DNA of 64,000 nucleotides from Pyronema omphalodes (taxonomy: Eukaryota; Ascomycota; Pezizomycetes; Pezizales; Pyronemataceae), in the NCBI GenBank assembly GCA_024516155.1, contig JAJJXM010000066.1, positions 248,001 through 312,000 of the forward strand, read 5' to 3'. The position numbers were made by a program, and so were the translations under genes. Shown in pieces: positions 39,799-51,355 of the stretch. The notes beneath the pieces are model-generated. The model made no database searches and was not told the origin of the DNA. It was given only the letters and a program-made list of their open reading frames with translations. Within the stretch, counting starts at the first letter, position 1; the number at the start of each line of letters is the position of its first letter.

Positions 39799-40880
39799 GT
39801 GGATCCGTTCCGATTGCAGGAGCTGAGCGAGGTTATCAAAAGGGAACCACCGGTCCAGCGAGCCCAGTAACCCCCGAACACCGATCCCGCCCACAGACTC
39901 CGGATTCGCCGGGACCAGTACAGATTCCCGAGGACATAGCATCCATAATTGCCTCTCAACAAGGAACGAGCGGTATGACGCCACCTTCGGTCATGATGAC
40001 CCAGGAGCAGCTTCAACAACTGTTCCAACAACTCACCTATCGACCCTCTCCGACCAGTAATCCCAAGGTCGAGGATCCCGAACTCTATCACGGCGAGAGG
40101 ACGAAGCTTCGGGCTTTCCTGACTCAGTGCGAGCTGAAGTTCAACTGTGAACCGAACAGGTTCGACAGTGACATTAAAAAGGTTAATTACGCCAGTTCGC
40201 GGTGTCGGGGAAATGCGTGGTCATGGATTGAACCCTCCATCGAAAGGGGGAGGAGCACGTACACCACCTGGGAGGCATTCAAGACTGCCGTCTCGAGAGC
40301 GTTTGGAGAGGCGGACTCAAGGGAAGTGGCGAGGAGGAAATTCAAAAGTGTCCGTCAGGGAAATCGGTCCGCCGCAGCGTATTGGGCCGAGTTCAAGAGA
40401 ATTATCGCGGACCTGCGTTACAACGACGAAATCTACATTGATCAGTTCAGCGATGGACTTCATGTGGACGTACAAAGGCAACTCGCCATCCTCGAGACCC
40501 GTCCGACGAAGATAATCGACTTCGCAAACAAAGCAATTGCATTGGACAACCGGCTGTTCAATTTCCAGACCCAGCGAAACCGATTCGAACCTCAGTACCA
40601 GAATTTCCATCCAAGGAACGGCCACCAGGGATCGACCTTCTCGGAACCCGAGCCGATGGAACTGGATGCCACTCGGAGGGGCAGGCCTAGGGATAGGACC
40701 GAGGAAGAGAAACGACGAAAAAACAACGAGTGTTTCAACTGCGGGAAAACGGGCCACTATGCCGCCAAATGCCCCCACAAGAAACCAATGGGGGAACGAA
40801 GAACGTACCGGGCGGCAGAAGCCAACATCGATGAGGAACAAGTCGAAGAAATAGCGGGAAAAGAGGATCCCCAGGAGTAA
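39799..40880 (+). pseudogene. A3 Gag, N-terminal frameshift; open from 39975
   Basis: The GTG start region at 39799 matches A1, but one G is lost in the GGGAACCACC segment (A1 has GGGAAGCCACC), so the original N-terminus runs into a stop. The ATG at codon 51 of A1 is ATT here. Translation could begin at ATG 39975 (MTPPSVMMTQEQ) and gives 301 residues with a complete gag core and the knuckle CFNCGKTGHYAAKC, ending DPQE-stop. The A run (40718-40723) has six As, the presumed ancestral state. Confidence 0.8.
40856..40862 (+). promoter_or_regulatory. GGGAAAA -1 frameshift heptamer, A3 gag/pol
   Basis: GCG-GGA-AAA-GAG in the gag frame, 15 nt before the gag stop (40878-40880); the -1 frame runs straight into protease (GKRGSPGVKK onward). 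Confidence 0.6.
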
Positions 40881-43800
40881 AAAAACAAGGCGGACTTCTG
40901 GGGACGAAGAGTTCCGCCGAACCAGACAATCCGGAACCAGCCTACATGATATCGAGCGTAGAGCCATACCGGCGAGATGAAAAGATCATATTGAAAGTAG
41001 TAATAAAAGGAAAAGATAATCGAGAACACACCACAACGGCCATGGTGGACTGTGGAGCGACGGAGAACTTCATCGATAAGGAATATGCGGAAAAGGTGGG
41101 GATTCCGTTGAAGAAGAAGGACGTCCCACGAAGGGTGTTGGCAGTGGACGGACGAGAGATAGCTAGTGGACCAGTCACCCACGAAGCTATGGTAAAATTA
41201 CAGATCAACAACCATCAGGAGGATATTCGGCTGCATTGTATCACGATTGGAAACTCACCTATCATTGTGGGACTTCCATGGCTCCGAACGCACAACCCCA
41301 GTATCGACTGGAATGAGGGAAGAGTTACGTTCGACTCGGCGCGTTGCGCTAAGAGGTGCCTAGGGACCTCGACCTCACCTCACGCGACCACGGTAACGGA
41401 AAACGACGCTATTCAGCAATATCGACTGGACACTGCGCAGGCCGCAGCCAGGGAAGAAAGAATATGCGAAGCAGGTTGGGAAGAAAGGAAGGAAACCTGG
41501 GGAAGTAGAACGAGGAAAAAGGAACAAGAAGCGGCGCCGTGGCGAAGAAAGATCGGAAGGGACCAGGAAAAAGAGGGGGAAGAGGAGCAACAAGGAAGGG
41601 TCCAAGTCGGGGCACAAGATGATCTTCGTCGAAGGGAGTTCGAGGAGGACATGGGAAAGGACGAAGAAGAAGAGGAGCTACAAGGAACCTGGGAAGACGG
41701 ACAAAGTGATCCTCTTCAAATAAGGGTCGAGAAGGACCAGGAGGAGGAGGAACGAAAAGAGATCGAAGGTAGCGAACGAAACGATCCTTTTCGAATGCAG
41801 ACTGAGGAAAAGGACGGGAAAGAGGAGGAATGGAAAGAGTCCCGGGATGCTGCACAAAACGATCCTTTTCGAACGCAGCCCGAAGGGAAAGAAGAAAAGG
41901 AGGAACGGAAACGGACCCGGGGAACTGCACAGAACGACCCTTTTCCAATGCAGCCCGAGGAAGGGAAAGAAATAAAGGAGGAACGGAAACGGATCCGGGA
42001 TGGTGCAGAAAAGGATCCTTTTCGAATGCAGGCCGATGGAAACGAGGAAGATGGGGAAGATGAGGAGGAATCGGAAGGAAACTTTGACTGGATCGCTTAC
42101 GCCGCCATGGGATCGCTACAGGACGAGCAGAGTGGCTCCGTTCGGGAACCCGTATCCCAGGGTTCAGCCAAACAGCAGGAACCGACCCCGCGTTCGGCTA
42201 GTGACATTGTTCCGGTCGAATATCACGACTTCTTGCATGTATTCGATAAGGAAGAAGTGTCGGGACGACACCCACACCGCCATCACGACCATCGGATTCC
42301 GTTGGTGAAGGGAGGGGTTCCACCATTCGAACCCCTTCGAGCATTGGACGAGGGAAGGTTGAAGACGTTAAGAGAATACTTGGACACGAGCCTGGAAAAG
42401 GGATGGATACGCCGCTCGACATCACCGGCGGGGGCCCCGATTCATTTTGTGAAGAAGAAGGATGGTACACTGAGACTCTGTGTGGATTATCGGGGGCTTA
42501 ACGAGATCACAGTGAAAGATAGAACACCTCTCCCGTTGATAGGGGAAGCGTTGGATCGACTATCCAACGCAAAAATATACACGAAACTCGACGTACGGGA
42601 CGCCTATCATAACCTGCGAATCGCAAGGGGGGACGAATGGAAGACCGCTTTTCGGACGAAATACGGTCTTTTTGAGTATTTGGTCATGCCATTCGGTCTT
42701 ACCAACGCTCCAGCATCCTTTCAGAGGTGGATGAACGAGGTCCTCAGCGACTATCTAGACATCTTCTGTCTGGCATACCTCGACGACATCCTCATCTACT
42801 CGGATGATCTGCATCAACACCAACAACTTTTGAGAAAGGTTCTGGAACGGGTGGATAAGGTGAAGTTGAGGATTAAGGCCTCAAAATGCGAGTTTCACAC
42901 CACGGAGACGGAGTACTTGGGATATATCATCTCACCAACGGGGATAAGGATGGACCCGGAGAAGGTAAGAGCAGTGGCAGAATGGAGGGAACCGACAAAC
43001 GTGAAGGGAATCCAGAGTTTCATAGGGTTCGCCAACTTCTATAGGAGGTTTATCCGGGATTTTAGCAAAATCACGGCGCCTCTTACAAAACTGACGAGGA
43101 AGGATGTAATATGAAAATGGGACGACGCGGCTAAATCAGCATTCGAATAGCTGAAACGGGCAATGATTTCTGAACCTATCCTACGACATTTTGACCCCAC
43201 AAAACCCTTAACTCTGGAGACAGATGCGTCGGATTACGCCATCGGGGCAGTCTGCTCGCAGCCGGACGACCAAGGCATTCTACATCCCTTGGAATATTTC
43301 TCGCGCAAACTGAAGGACCCGGAACTAAATTACGATATACACGATAAAGAACTCCTCGCCATAGTCGAAGGGCTAAATAAATGGGGTACCTACTGCAAGA
43401 ATACTCGACACAAGATTACTATATTGACGGACCATAAAAATTTGGAATATTGGACTACAAAAAAAGACCTAAACCTACGGCAGGCAAGGTGGGCGGAAAT
43501 GTTGGCGAATTACGACTTCGCAATAACGTATCGACCCGGCAAACCGGCGGGAAAGCCCGACATCCTATAGAGAGAATCAGGAGATTCTCCTTGGGAAGGG
43601 GAGCTGAAACACCGGCAGAACAGGGAACGAGTTCTTTTGCCACCGCACACCTTCTGGATCAGCTCTGCCGAGGTCATGGAAATACAGGTCGACGAGGAAT
43701 TGTTAAAAGAAATCCAACAGAAAACAAGGGAGGATCAGGAGATACAGGAGATATTAAGAAAATTACGAACTGGGGAGAAGATAGACCGGAAGGCAGCATT

Positions 43801-45169
43801 GGGACGTTGCGAAGAACGGGAGGGGCTGTTGCTGTATGAGGGGTTGATATGGGTACCAGACGACCACGAGCTGCGGCTACGGCTCCTACATGACCACCAT
43901 GATGCACTCGTTGCGGGACACCCAGGGCGGGCAAGGACCTTGGAGCTAATCAGTAGGAATTATTATTGGCCTCAGCAACGCCAATATGTCAACCGATACG
44001 TAGACCACTGCGATACCTGCAAAAGGATTAAGCCAGTTAGGCACGCTCCTTTCGGGCTCCTGAAGCCCTTACAGCCACCATCGAGGCCGTGGGATTCGGT
44101 GTCCATGGATTTTATCACTGGACTGCCGTCAAGAGGAGGAAACAACGCCCTATGGGTAATTGTGGATCGGTTCACGAAGATGGCTCACTTCGTGGCCTGT
44201 GCGGATACGATGGGGCCGAAGGAACTGGCGGATGGATTCCTGAGGCATGTGGTCAGGGCCCACGGACTTCCTAACGATATCGTCTCCGACCGCGGGTCTC
44301 TATTCACCTCGACGTTCTGGAAGCGAGTGATGGGGGCAATGGGGACGTCAAGGAAGCTCAGCACCGCATTCCACCCCGAGACCGACGGACAGACCGAACG
44401 CACGAACGCCACCCTCGAACAGTACCTGCGGGCGTACTGCAATTACCAGCAGGACGACTGGGAAAAGCTACTCCCAATGGCGGAGTTTTGCTATAACAAC
44501 ACTCAATCCGAGACAACAAAGGTAACCCCCTTTTTCGCGAATTATTGGTATCATCCGCGGTTCGCACCCAGCCTAGGAAAAATAGAAGGAGGATTCCCGG
44601 AGGTGACGGAATACGTCTCAGCCCTCACCAACCTCCACCGGGAACTACAGGCAGAAATCGGATATGCACAGGCTGCCCAGGCAGAACAGGCAAATTGGAA
44701 GAGACACCCGGATCCCGTACTCAGGGAGGGGGATAGGGTGTGGTTGCGGAGGAAAAATGTGAAGACAACTCGCCCATCCAGCAAGTTGGATTACAAGCTG
44801 ATGGGACCATACACCATCCTCGAGCGCGTGGGAACAAGAGCGTATAAATTGGATCTCCCCGCCAGTGTGAAAATACACCCCGTATTTCACATCTCATTGC
44901 TCGAGCAGGCTCAACCTACTCTTACACCGATCCCCGGGCACGTCCAACCTCCTCCCCCACCAATTGTTATTGAAGACGAAGAGGAATGGGAAGTGGAGGA
45001 GATAGTTGATTCCCGCTATCATCGAAAGAGACTCCAGTATCGTGTACGTTGGACGGGATTCCCTGATCCCGACCGAACTTGGTACCCATCGGAGAACTTC
45101 ACGAATTCCCCGGACGCTATCCGACGATTTCACACAACCTACCCAAGAAAACCGGCCCCAAGGTTGTAA
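40863..45169 (+). pseudogene. A3 pol (protease to chromodomain) with internal stops
   Basis: Open in one frame except for TGA at 43112-43114 (TGG in A1), TAG at 43147-43149 (CAG in A1) and TAG at about 43568 (TCG in A1). Domains: VDCGA protease, DPFRMQ repeat linker, RT YLDD, RNase H ETDASD, integrase HHCC/D,D35E, GPY, chromodomain ending at 45169. The segment 43637-45169 (510 codons, integrase plus chromodomain) is uninterrupted. A few unusual substitutions occur, such as FANYWYHP where A1 has FANYGYHP. Confidence 0.88.
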
Positions 45170-45174
45170 AAACC

Positions 45175-46113
45175 ATGGCTAGCCCCATAAACCCCGAGAA
45201 CGACCAACACTCCGGCGGCTGGTACCGCCAGGATGCCCCACCACCGACAACCACGTATCCCCCACACGATGCCCAACACTGGACCTTTTGTTACGACGAC
45301 CACTGCGCCACGCATCGACAATCGAAAGAAAACTACAACTATTTTCCAACCGCTGGGCGAGAAGGAACCAGCGAATGCAACTGCGGACGGACGCACGATC
45401 CCGAGTCAGAGGCTGTGATCCGGAGGAAACATCTGGACGTTCGGAAGGCCTGTCGGGCCTGGCAGCGAGGAAAGAGGGTCTGCTACGACTGTGGGTTTCT
45501 GGTTAACATGGACGGCCATGAAGCCAGATGCGGCGCCACAGGGCCTGCCCGCTCCTCGACAGCTCCCACTCCGACACCGGATGAACCAACCCCCATCCCG
45601 GAGAAAGACCAGCAACACCCCAACGGGGAACAGCCACCAACAGCACCCGAGCTGGCCTCGGAAACCTCGAGCGAGACTTTGATGGAGAAGAGGTACGTCC
45701 CTGTCTACCTCATGTCCCCGAACAGGGACCCCGAACGACTCGCAATAAACCTCTCTTTCTACGGACCACCCACTGGAAAGGAAGAAGTGCCACCTCCAAC
45801 CCACACCCCACCGCCATTCGAGGGGTCCTCATTGCCGGAGCACTCCAGCACTGGTTTCGGAGGAGACTCTTCCCGCCGCCAACGACTATCCGGCAGATGC
45901 CGCCGACAGAACCGCCATCACCGTCGGCAGCGACAACCCCGACCTCGTCCCCATGGGGAACCTCAGACAAGCCTTGTTGGAGTCTCGGCCTGGAGGGGGG
46001 AGCTACTGTCACGAACCGCTAGGGATATGCTCCTGGGAGGGATGGTAACCACAGCTGGGCTGTGGTTCGTGGGTGTGACGCTGGGGATGGCGTACGTCAC
46101 GGTTAGGGTTTAA
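45175..46113 (+). CDS. A3 ORF3 (intact, 312 residues)
   Basis: ATG 5 nt after the pol stop, as in A1 and A2. It keeps the Cys/His pairs (WTFCYDDHCATH, CNCGRTH, CYDCGFLVNMDGH .. RCG), the Pro/Thr/Glu-rich middle with the PVYLMSPNRDPERL and LSFYGPPTGKEE blocks, and the hydrophobic C-terminus from DMLLGGMVTT to TVRV encoded by the 3' LTR. It is fully open although the pol of this copy has at least three stops. Confidence 0.72.
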   Translation: MASPINPENDQHSGGWYRQDAPPPTTTYPPHDAQHWTFCYDDHCATHRQSKENYNYFPTAGREGTSECNCGRTHDPESEAVIRRKHLDVRKACRAWQRGKRVCYDCGFLVNMDGHEARCGATGPARSSTAPTPTPDEPTPIPEKDQQHPNGEQPPTAPELASETSSETLMEKRYVPVYLMSPNRDPERLAINLSFYGPPTGKEEVPPPTHTPPPFEGSSLPEHSSTGFGGDSSRRQRLSGRCRRQNRHHRRQRQPRPRPHGEPQTSLVGVSAWRGELLSRTARDMLLGGMVTTAGLWFVGVTLGMAYVTVRV

Positions 46114-46763
46114 GCGAAGAGGTGGAGCTAGGGCTAGGCGAGAGGAGATAGGGTTAAGCGAGGGACAAGGGGGTAAGTGCGGGGTGGAACGAGGAGGGTT
46201 TCCTCGAGGTTTGGATTAGGTTGCTTATGTTTTGTATTGTGTTTTGCTTATGTTTTGTATTGTGTTTTGCTTAAGTTTTGTATTTGTTTTGTATTATGTT
46301 TTGGTTTATGTTTGTATTGTGTTTTAGCTAGGTTTTGGGAGTCACGGTGGAGCGAAGGGTGTCTCATGATGGATGGAATATCTGCGGGTCAGATGAAGTT
46401 GGGAAATCACATGAGCACAGGGACAAAGGTATATAAGGGGACATTTGTATTTCATTAGTTTAGTACGCAATCAATTATCTATCTACACAATCCTATCTAC
46501 ACACTGCAGTTCTATCATCTAAACCGTGACCACAAACCCAGCCCATCCCAACATACTTACCCATCCCGAATACCCACCTATCCCCCCACCCAGATCCCCA
46601 TCCGACGATTCTATCAGAGGCAACGCTGCAGGTACATCCTGTGTACAAGGTAAGTACTGCCTGAGCCCGTGACTAACTCACCTAGAAGTCCAGAGCCGAA
46701 CCCGATTGCATAGCAATCCGACGGTTGTATCGCCTGTCGACCGTGTGTAGCCGGATTCTGACA
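46007..46763 (+). repeat. A3 3' LTR (757 bp)
   Basis: Starts TGTCACGAACCGC after AGGGGGGAGCTAC. Expanded AT minisatellite about 46220-46325. TATA 46430-46437. Ends GATTCTGACA. Confidence 0.93.
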
Positions 46764-46768
46764 ACGAG

Positions 46769-48357
46769 CCGCCGACCTCCCGGAAGAGGGAGACGAACGC
46801 ATACTAGCGAACCAGCAAGCTGTTCTAAAGCCACAAAACTTTCAGTTGTGCATGACCCCGCCCATGAAACTTGCACCCTCCGAAGTAGACCTCCTGTTCA
46901 CAGAGGGCTACAAGACAGATTCATTCCCCAACCGAGTGTTGGGAATGCTGGAAGACGGTACACAAATCTGTAAGGACATATCACTCGCCGATTGCTCCGT
47001 GTTGGAAAACAGATTGTACTACAGAGACTGCCTCTATGTCCCCGCGCTGGACAAACTACGATTAAAACTACTACAAGATCACCACGACCCCCCCACCATG
47101 GGACACCCGGGCCGTGCAAAGACTTTCGAACTCCTCGCCAGGAATTATTACTGGCCCTCGATGAGAAAAGATGTGGATCAATTCGTCCGAAATTGCCACA
47201 CTTGTAAAAGAACAAAAGCGACCCGCCACGCACCCTATGGAACCTTGAAACCCCTACCGGTCCCGCACCACCCTTGGCAGAAAATATCTGTGGACTTCGT
47301 CACTGGACTACCGACATCAGAAGGCTTCGACGCAATATGTGCGATCGTTTGCCGACTCACGAAACAGCGACACTTGGTGCCCTGTCACTCCACGATAGAC
47401 GCAGAAGGCCTTGCGCAACTCTTCCTGGAAAATGTATTCAAACTACACGGCCTGCCAGACACAGTAGTGTCCGACCGCGGTCCGCAACTTGTGGCCCACT
47501 TCTGGAAACACCTGGCAAATTGCATGGGTATCCAAATTGCCACAAGCACGGCCTTCCACCCCCAAACCGACGGCCAAACAGAAAGAATCAACGCAGTTAC
47601 GGAGCAATATCTCCGCGCGTACGTCTGTTATTTACAAGACGATTGGAAGAAATTTTTACCACTGGCAGAATTTGCTGCAAATAACCAAGTATCGGATACA
47701 ACGTCGCTGTCCCCGTTCTACGCTATATACGGCCGACACCCCAAATGCTCTTTCGAATTGGAAATCAGGACAGACAATCCTGAAGAAGTGAAAGCGAACG
47801 AGGTAGCGGAAAGGATGTCACACATCCATGACGTCTTACGCTCTGAAATGAAATACGCCCAAGCCCGCCACATAGAGGCCGCCGACAATTCCCGACTCCC
47901 CGCGCCGGTCTTCAAACCAGGAGACCTGGTATGGCTGGACGCCCGCAACCTCAGAACCCGCCGCCCCTCAAAGAAACTGGAAAACAAACACCTAGGCCCC
48001 TTCACCGTGTTACGGCCCATTGGATCCCACGCCTATGAATTGGATATACCGGAGACAATGCAACATCACAGGACCTTCCCCGTGTCCCTACTAAACCCAG
48101 CCCCTTCGGACCCCCTCCCTGCCCAGATTATCCCACCGCCCCTACCGGTAGTAGTAGACGGCGAAGAAGAATGGTTCGTGGATGAAATTCTGGATAGCTG
48201 TTGGTCAAGAGGAAACCTGCAGTACCTCGTCAAGTGGACCGGCCATGACTCTCCAACCTGGGAACCGGAAACAAACCTATCCGAAACTGAGGCCGCTGAG
48301 AGATTCCACCAGTTATACCCAGACAAACCTTCTCCTCTCGTAGGAACTCGAGCCTAA
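46769..48357 (+). CDS. F1 pol, second part: integrase and chromodomain
   Basis: Continues the F1 pol frame after A3 (AADLPEEGDERILANQQ). Integrase HHCC (HHDPPTMGHPGRAKT .. CHTCKRTKATRHAPYG), SVDFVTG, SDRGPQL, and TDGQTERIN with the catalytic Glu present, then the GPF motif and chromodomain, ending at TAA. An ATG at 46846 would allow about 503 residues. It is an intact domain block stranded from the rest of pol by A3. Confidence 0.85.
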
Positions 48358-48368
48358 CGGGGGGGTAC

Positions 48369-48894
48369 TGTCACGGCACACGGCTGACGAGCCGTTGTGT
48401 TGCGTCATCATTATGTTGTCGTTGTTGTTGTCGACATCGTGCCGTTGTCTTGCCGTGTTGTGTTGTGTTGCCATTGTGTTGTTGTGTGTGCCGTGCCGTC
48501 GTGATTGATAGACTGATTGATGATGGATGACGTACCATGAGCTGGAGAGCTGTGGCGTCGCAGGTGAATTGATGGAGAACGGAAGCTTTCATGTAGCGAT
48601 GTTGGATGACGGCCCAGCAAGAGTGCTGACCGCCCCTTTGTACATAAGGAGGCTTGCCTCCCCGTTGTCGAGTTCTCCATCGAACGTCTTGTGTCTTTCC
48701 CTTGCTCCTAATAAAGACTTCTTCGACCAGTCCTACGTCACTCTTGTCCTTGTCCCTGTCCCTGTTTCGTGTGCTGTCCGTCTGACGAGCACTTCGGTCC
48801 TTGTCCTTCCGTTACCAGTCCTGGAACCCGCCTAGTCCCTCTTGCCGGTAGTGTTCAGTGTGTTCTTTGAACGTCCGTTCCTAGTTCCCTGACA
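48369..48894 (+). repeat. F1 3' LTR (526 bp)
   Basis: TGTCACGGCACACGG to TAGTTCCCTGACA, followed by the GTAAG duplication. AATAAA near 48710. Very similar to the central LTR at 28341. Confidence 0.93.
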
Positions 48895-48899
48895 GTAAG

Positions 48900-49440
48900 C
48901 CCTTGATTGGGGGTGCCTTGACGGCGGTGCGGTGGGGCAGGCAGTTAGGGGCGCGGAATTGGATGTCGTTGGTTGCGAAGTTTATGGTAACGGCGTGCCC
49001 CTTCAACCAAGGGATCCCGAGGACGAGGGGGTAGTGACCGAGGGAGGTTAAGTAGGCGGTCAGGATTTCGTGGTGATCACCGATGGTGCATGGGATCCTG
49101 ACATACTCTGTGATGTCGCCGGAGGAGATTGGGCGACCGTCTATTACTTCCACTGTATTCGGGGATTTTAACTGGTAGCAGGGGAGATTGTGCTGGCGAG
49201 CGAAGGTCTCATTCATGAAGGAGAGTCCCGTACAACCACAATCAACAAGCGCACGAGTATCAATTTTGATGTCACGGTTGGTCAAAGTGCAGGGTACGAC
49301 TAAATGACTACCATCCATTTCATTTTCTTGACTAATTGATAGGGAACTTGCTGATACGTAGAGTTTATTTTGGGATGAGGGGAACGAAGAGGCCGGGGCA
49401 GGTCCACCAGGAGGGCCAACGGGCTGATGGTGGTCTGTTC
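48900..49440 (-). pseudogene. E protease (start of pol), cut by F1
   Basis: Minus-strand frame, -1 to gag, beginning at the GGGAAAA heptamer (49441-49447) and running GKRTDHHQPVGPP, then TRALVDCGCTGLSFMNE (protease active site), IPWLKGHAVTINF, and ending at the F1 target. It continues at 27673. The local reading frame is open. Confidence 0.8.
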
Positions 49441-50561
49441 TTTTCCCTCCTCGGGGCTGGGGATAGAGGAGGTTTCCTCGGGGGGTGATAGGAGGTCCGC
49501 AGCCGGGAGGCGTAACTTCCGAGAGGTGTTCGCTGCTAGGGAGGGGCAGTCGTTTTTGAAGTGGTCTGCCGACCCACAGTAGAGGCATAACCCCTTTGCC
49601 ATTCGCTCGTCCCGGCGGCGTTGATTCTGGGCTTTCTGCGATGCAGAGAGGTCCATGGGTGCGGAGCCGTAGTTGCCACTATTCGAGTTTGTTGGGTGAG
49701 CTGATGGTCGAGTGGCTGTAGGGAGCGTGCGGGGGGCGAGCGTCGGAATTGTTCGTTTGGAAAGGGTGCCGTGGGCTCTGAGTCGGTGGTCCAGCTTTTG
49801 GCAGAGTTCGACGAACTTGGTGAAGTCTTGTGGTTCGTCCTCTTGGTAGAGGAGGCTCGATTGTAATTCTCTCGAGAGGCCTCTCTTTAGGGCAGCCTTC
49901 TTTGCGTTTGCGTCCAAGTTGAGGATGGCCATGATTCGTTGAAATTTGGCGTAGTATACGCTGAATTCTCTATTGCCCTGGTTTAGTTTGTCGAGATCCA
50001 TCGAGGCGGTGCCGACCTGGTCTGGGTCTCCGAAGGCGGACTCAAGGATGGTGATTAGTTCTTCGGCGTCTTTTAGATTGATTTTGTCCGTGAGTGCATA
50101 AGGTTGGACCTGATTTTGTGCGTTTCCTTTCAGGTAACCGTAGAGGTAGCGGAGCTTATGTTGGTCGTCGGTGAAGCGGGCTGAGTGTCCAGCCAACTTG
50201 ATCTAACCTTGGAGATGAAGTTGGGGAGTTCCTTTCGGTCTCCGGTGTATTCGGGCGGGTGGGGGAGCTCTATCGCTCTCATCGATGGGGAGGCCAATTT
50301 CTCCGTGATCGATTGTAGCAGGCGAATTGTAGTATTTGCGGATCCGAGATCCCGTTCCAGGTCGGAGATTCGTTTTGCGTAATCCGAGTTGTCCTTCCTG
50401 GAATCTGCCAATTCTGCCTGCAGATCGGTCAATTTCCGGCAGTCTCGTTTGTAGTCCTCGACTGCATTACGGAGGTCTTTCAATTTCGTGGGGTCTCTAT
50501 TGATCTCGTCCATTTGCGCTGCATTCAGGAACAGCGCGATGACCATTTCTTGATCGTCCAT
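49300..50561 (-). pseudogene. E Gag (frameshifted near 50200)
   Basis: Starts ATG at 50561 (MDDQEMVIALFLNAAQMDE), with a coiled-coil-like N-terminal region (LTDLQAELADSRKD .. ISDLERDLGS) and the gag core after a 1-nt deletion near 50200 (GHSARFTDDQHKLRYLYG). It has the knuckle CLYCGSADHFKNDC. The gag stop found in G (TAG) is CAG here, so the frame runs on to 49300. Closely related to G gag (56202). Confidence 0.8.
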
Positions 50562-50577
50562 GTTTGAGGTTGGCGAT

Positions 50578-50748
50578 TTATCGTAAGTGCCAGGTGAGTT
50601 TGGTGTCGTCGAACGTGATTCGGGTTGCTGAGAATTCGATTCCGAGCTGGCGGGCTATCTCGATTTCGTCGCCGATAGCGGAGATACCGAGGGAAAGGAA
50701 TTCAGGTACGAGTTTGGCGAATTGGTAAAACCAGAGGTTATGAAGCAT
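50578..50748 (-). CDS. E ORF0: 56-residue conserved upstream ORF
   Basis: Begins ATG at 50748 (MLHNLWFYQFAKLVPEF) and ends WHLR-stop 16 nt before the gag ATG. It has the same length as the G copy (56022-56192), with about 33 of 56 residues identical by eye; DEIEIARQLG and WHLR are shared exactly. Conservation of length, frame and both ends across two diverged elements argues that it is translated. Function unknown; possibly coupled to gag by reinitiation. Confidence 0.6.
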   Translation of the reverse strand: MLHNLWFYQFAKLVPEFLSLGISAIGDEIEIARQLGIEFSATRITFDDTKLTWHLR

Positions 50749-50835
50749 GGACGAAGGGAGGAACGGAGGGGGAAGTCGAGGAGTAATCAAGGGAGAGGAG
50801 GCAGAGCCGACGGGTGCTTGATAACTCAGTTATGT

Positions 50836-51355
50836 TGTAACGGAGCGCGGGGGTTCGACGGGGGAGCGGGGAACCCGGGGGCTCGCAATCGGAGACGGTA
50901 GGATATCGGCAACTGTGTCGTGCAGCAGTTCCTCGATGCTCCGTGTTTAGGGGCAAGAGGTGTCACCGGAGGGAGGCTCGGTAGCGAAGCGAGGGCAGGG
51001 TGTCGTAGTGAGGGCGGTCTTCACGAAGCGAAGCCGGAAGACGGAGACAAAGGCGAGAACGTAACGAGGATCGAGATGACGAAGGAATTTATTTAATAGA
51101 TAAACAAATAACTGAGTGAGGAAAGAAAAGGAAAACAAAACAGAACGGAGGGAGGATAAGTCCTCTTATATACATCTTTCCTTCTCTTAGATACCAAGAA
51201 ACTAAATGCGTGTGACTGCTTTTACTAAACTCACTCGGTCGTTGTTCGCACAATTGTGGGCACTCGGGTAAGCTCTGGGAAGGACCGAGTGATAATTCAT
51301 CACGCGTGGCGGGGGGGAAGACGCCGAGTGATGGCGTGTGAGGCGAGCCGTGACA
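50836..51355 (-). repeat. E 5' LTR (520 bp)
   Basis: Minus-strand TGTCACGGCTCGCC at 51355 to CTCCGTTACA at 50836. TATATAAG (minus) near 51168-51175. About 43 bp shorter than the 3' copy. Confidence 0.93.

Larger units (their letters stand above)
39028..46763 (+). mobile_element. A3: family-A element (7736 bp) in F1 pol, TSD ACGAG
   Basis: LTRs 39028-39705 (678 bp) and 46007-46763 (757 bp), with ACGAG at 39023-39027 and 46764-46768. Most of the LTR length difference is a loss of about 80 bp from the AT minisatellite in the 5' copy. gag and pol have a 1-nt deletion and several stops; ORF3 is intact. The insertion splits F1 between RNase H and integrase. Confidence 0.95.
27679..48894 (+). mobile_element. 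F1: F-family element with three LTRs, split by F2 and A3; TSD GTAAG
   Basis: Outer GTAAG copies lie at 27674-27678 and 48895-48899. Between them: a truncated LTR (27679-27868) fused to a pol tail (27869-28329), a complete LTR (28341-28867), gag (28868-29638 plus 36049-36885), pol (36882-39022 plus 46769-48357), and a final LTR (48369-48894). The left part is what would remain if a tandem LTR-body-LTR-body-LTR array lost most of its first body. F2 (29639-36043) lies in gag and A3 (39028-46763) in pol. Confidence 0.9.
22543..51355 (-). mobile_element. E element: minus-strand Ty3/Gypsy, split by a solo LTR and by F1; TSD GGTGG
   Basis: LTRs at 22543-23105 (3', 563 bp) and 50836-51355 (5', 520 bp), starting on the minus strand TGTCACGGCTCG and ending CCGTTACA. 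GGTGG at 22538-22542 and 51356-51360. Internal fragments on the minus strand are 50835-48900 (small ORF, gag, protease), 27673-24902 (RT to integrase) and 23541-23106 (integrase tail, chromodomain). Its own length is about 6.2 kb after removing F1 and the solo LTR. The polypurine tract is AACAGGGGGG shortly before the 3' LTR. Several frameshifts and stops make it inactive. Confidence 0.93.
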
